Assembly: GCA_903813345.2 (NCBI GenBank)
Contig: CAIIXF020000005.1
Span: 36,957,375-37,021,374, forward strand
Reading direction: 5' to 3'
Length of the DNA stretch: 64,000 nucleotides
Source: Owenia fusiformis
Taxonomy: Eukaryota; Annelida; Polychaeta; Sabellida; Oweniidae
The position numbers and the translations under genes are program-made. Positions within the stretch are counted from its first letter, which is position 1; every line of letters begins with the position of its first letter. Of the stretch, positions 63,455 to 64,000 are shown in pieces. The notes under the pieces are model-generated. The model ran no database searches and was not told the origin of the DNA. It worked only from the letters and a program-made list of their open reading frames with translations.

Positions 63455-64000
63455 AGAAAAAAAACGGATATAATTTTTTGTTACAAAATTATTTCAATAC
63501 ATCTGTCTCTCAGTCAATTAAAATGGCTGAAAAAAAAACGGATATAATTTTTTGCCAATAATTTGTAACAAAATTATTTTATACAACTACTCTTTACAGT
63601 GACATGGCTTTTTGCAATGCAAGACACCTGAAATTATTTGTAAAGCTAGGAAATGGGCCAAAATTGAATTTCGCGAGACAAAAATGGCGACCATTTTGAA
63701 ATCAGGCAAGCTTTTGAACCAGGAGTCATAGGGGAGTTTTTTGTATTGATGTTGAACAAAAATAACTTGAAACTGGAATCCTATCGACAGAGGTTTTAAG
63801 CAAATGGTCCAAAAGAGGATTTCGCGAGACAGATGAACAAATCAATGTTAACTAAAATGGCTGAAAATAAAAAAAAACGGATATAATATTTTGCCGATTT
63901 TTTGTAACAAAATTATTTCATACAACTACCTTTTACAGTGACATGGCTTTTTACAATGCAGGAAAGCTGAAATTAGAAATGGGCAAAAAGTGAATTTCGC
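63455..64000. repeat. ~335-bp tandem repeat, continuing past the window
   Basis: AAAATGGCTGAAAA then ACGGATATAAT, TTGTAACAAAATTATTTCAT, TTTACAGTGACATGGCTTTT and GAATTTCGC recur at 63520 and 63855, with a partial unit at 63455. In a CCDC77 intron at the right edge. Confidence 0.8.

Overview
The window is animal (metazoan) nuclear DNA: AT-rich, intron-rich, with canonical GT-AG introns and dense short transposons. The gene set (DHX16, THOC7, ATXN7-like, CCDC77, a receptor tyrosine phosphatase) and a multicopy gene family I associate with marine invertebrates suggest a marine invertebrate, probably a lophotrochozoan such as a bivalve. The exact organism cannot be fixed from the sequence.

Layout. 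1-2503: intron of a receptor-type protein tyrosine phosphatase, holding a 39-bp tandem array split by a 5'-truncated non-LTR retrotransposon whose reverse transcriptase frame is still open. 2504-4386 (+): the last four exons of that phosphatase, encoding a D2 domain without the catalytic cysteine. 8528-23575 (-): DHX16, the spliceosomal Prp2-type helicase, complete in 20 exons (1031 aa). Its terminal exon and 3'UTR are duplicated in tandem, and one intron carries a 3.3-kb inverted repeat made of two head-to-head copies of a decayed multicopy gene. 28309-41878 (-): THOC7, complete in 8 exons (196 aa), with an intronless sulfotransferase (30736-32004, +) nested in an intron. 41879-42114: a 236-bp divergent promoter with a palindromic CRE. 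42115-51244 (+): an ATXN7-like SAGA subunit, 11 exons, 1063 aa. 51245-59459: 3'UTR and intergenic DNA with two large minisatellites (24-bp and 31-bp units). 59460-63242 (-): the 3' eight exons of CCDC77, which runs off the right edge.

All exon chains were read by hand. Their summed lengths are exact multiples of three and join in frame at canonical splice sites. Functionally the genes are mostly core nuclear housekeeping: splicing (DHX16), mRNA export (THOC7), chromatin (ATXN7), plus a centrosomal or ciliary coiled-coil protein (CCDC77) and two surface or glycan genes.

The most unusual pattern is a set of minisatellites that begin exactly at splice junctions and carry repeated copies of the splice signal itself (PTPR acceptor at 2503, DHX16 exon-7 acceptor at 19900, DHX16 exon-2 donor at 22411, ATXN7 exon-10 donor at 50388, CCDC77 acceptor at 60623). 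Other arrays sit within about 10 nt of splice sites. The non-coding space also holds several families of short inverted-repeat transposons, listed individually below.
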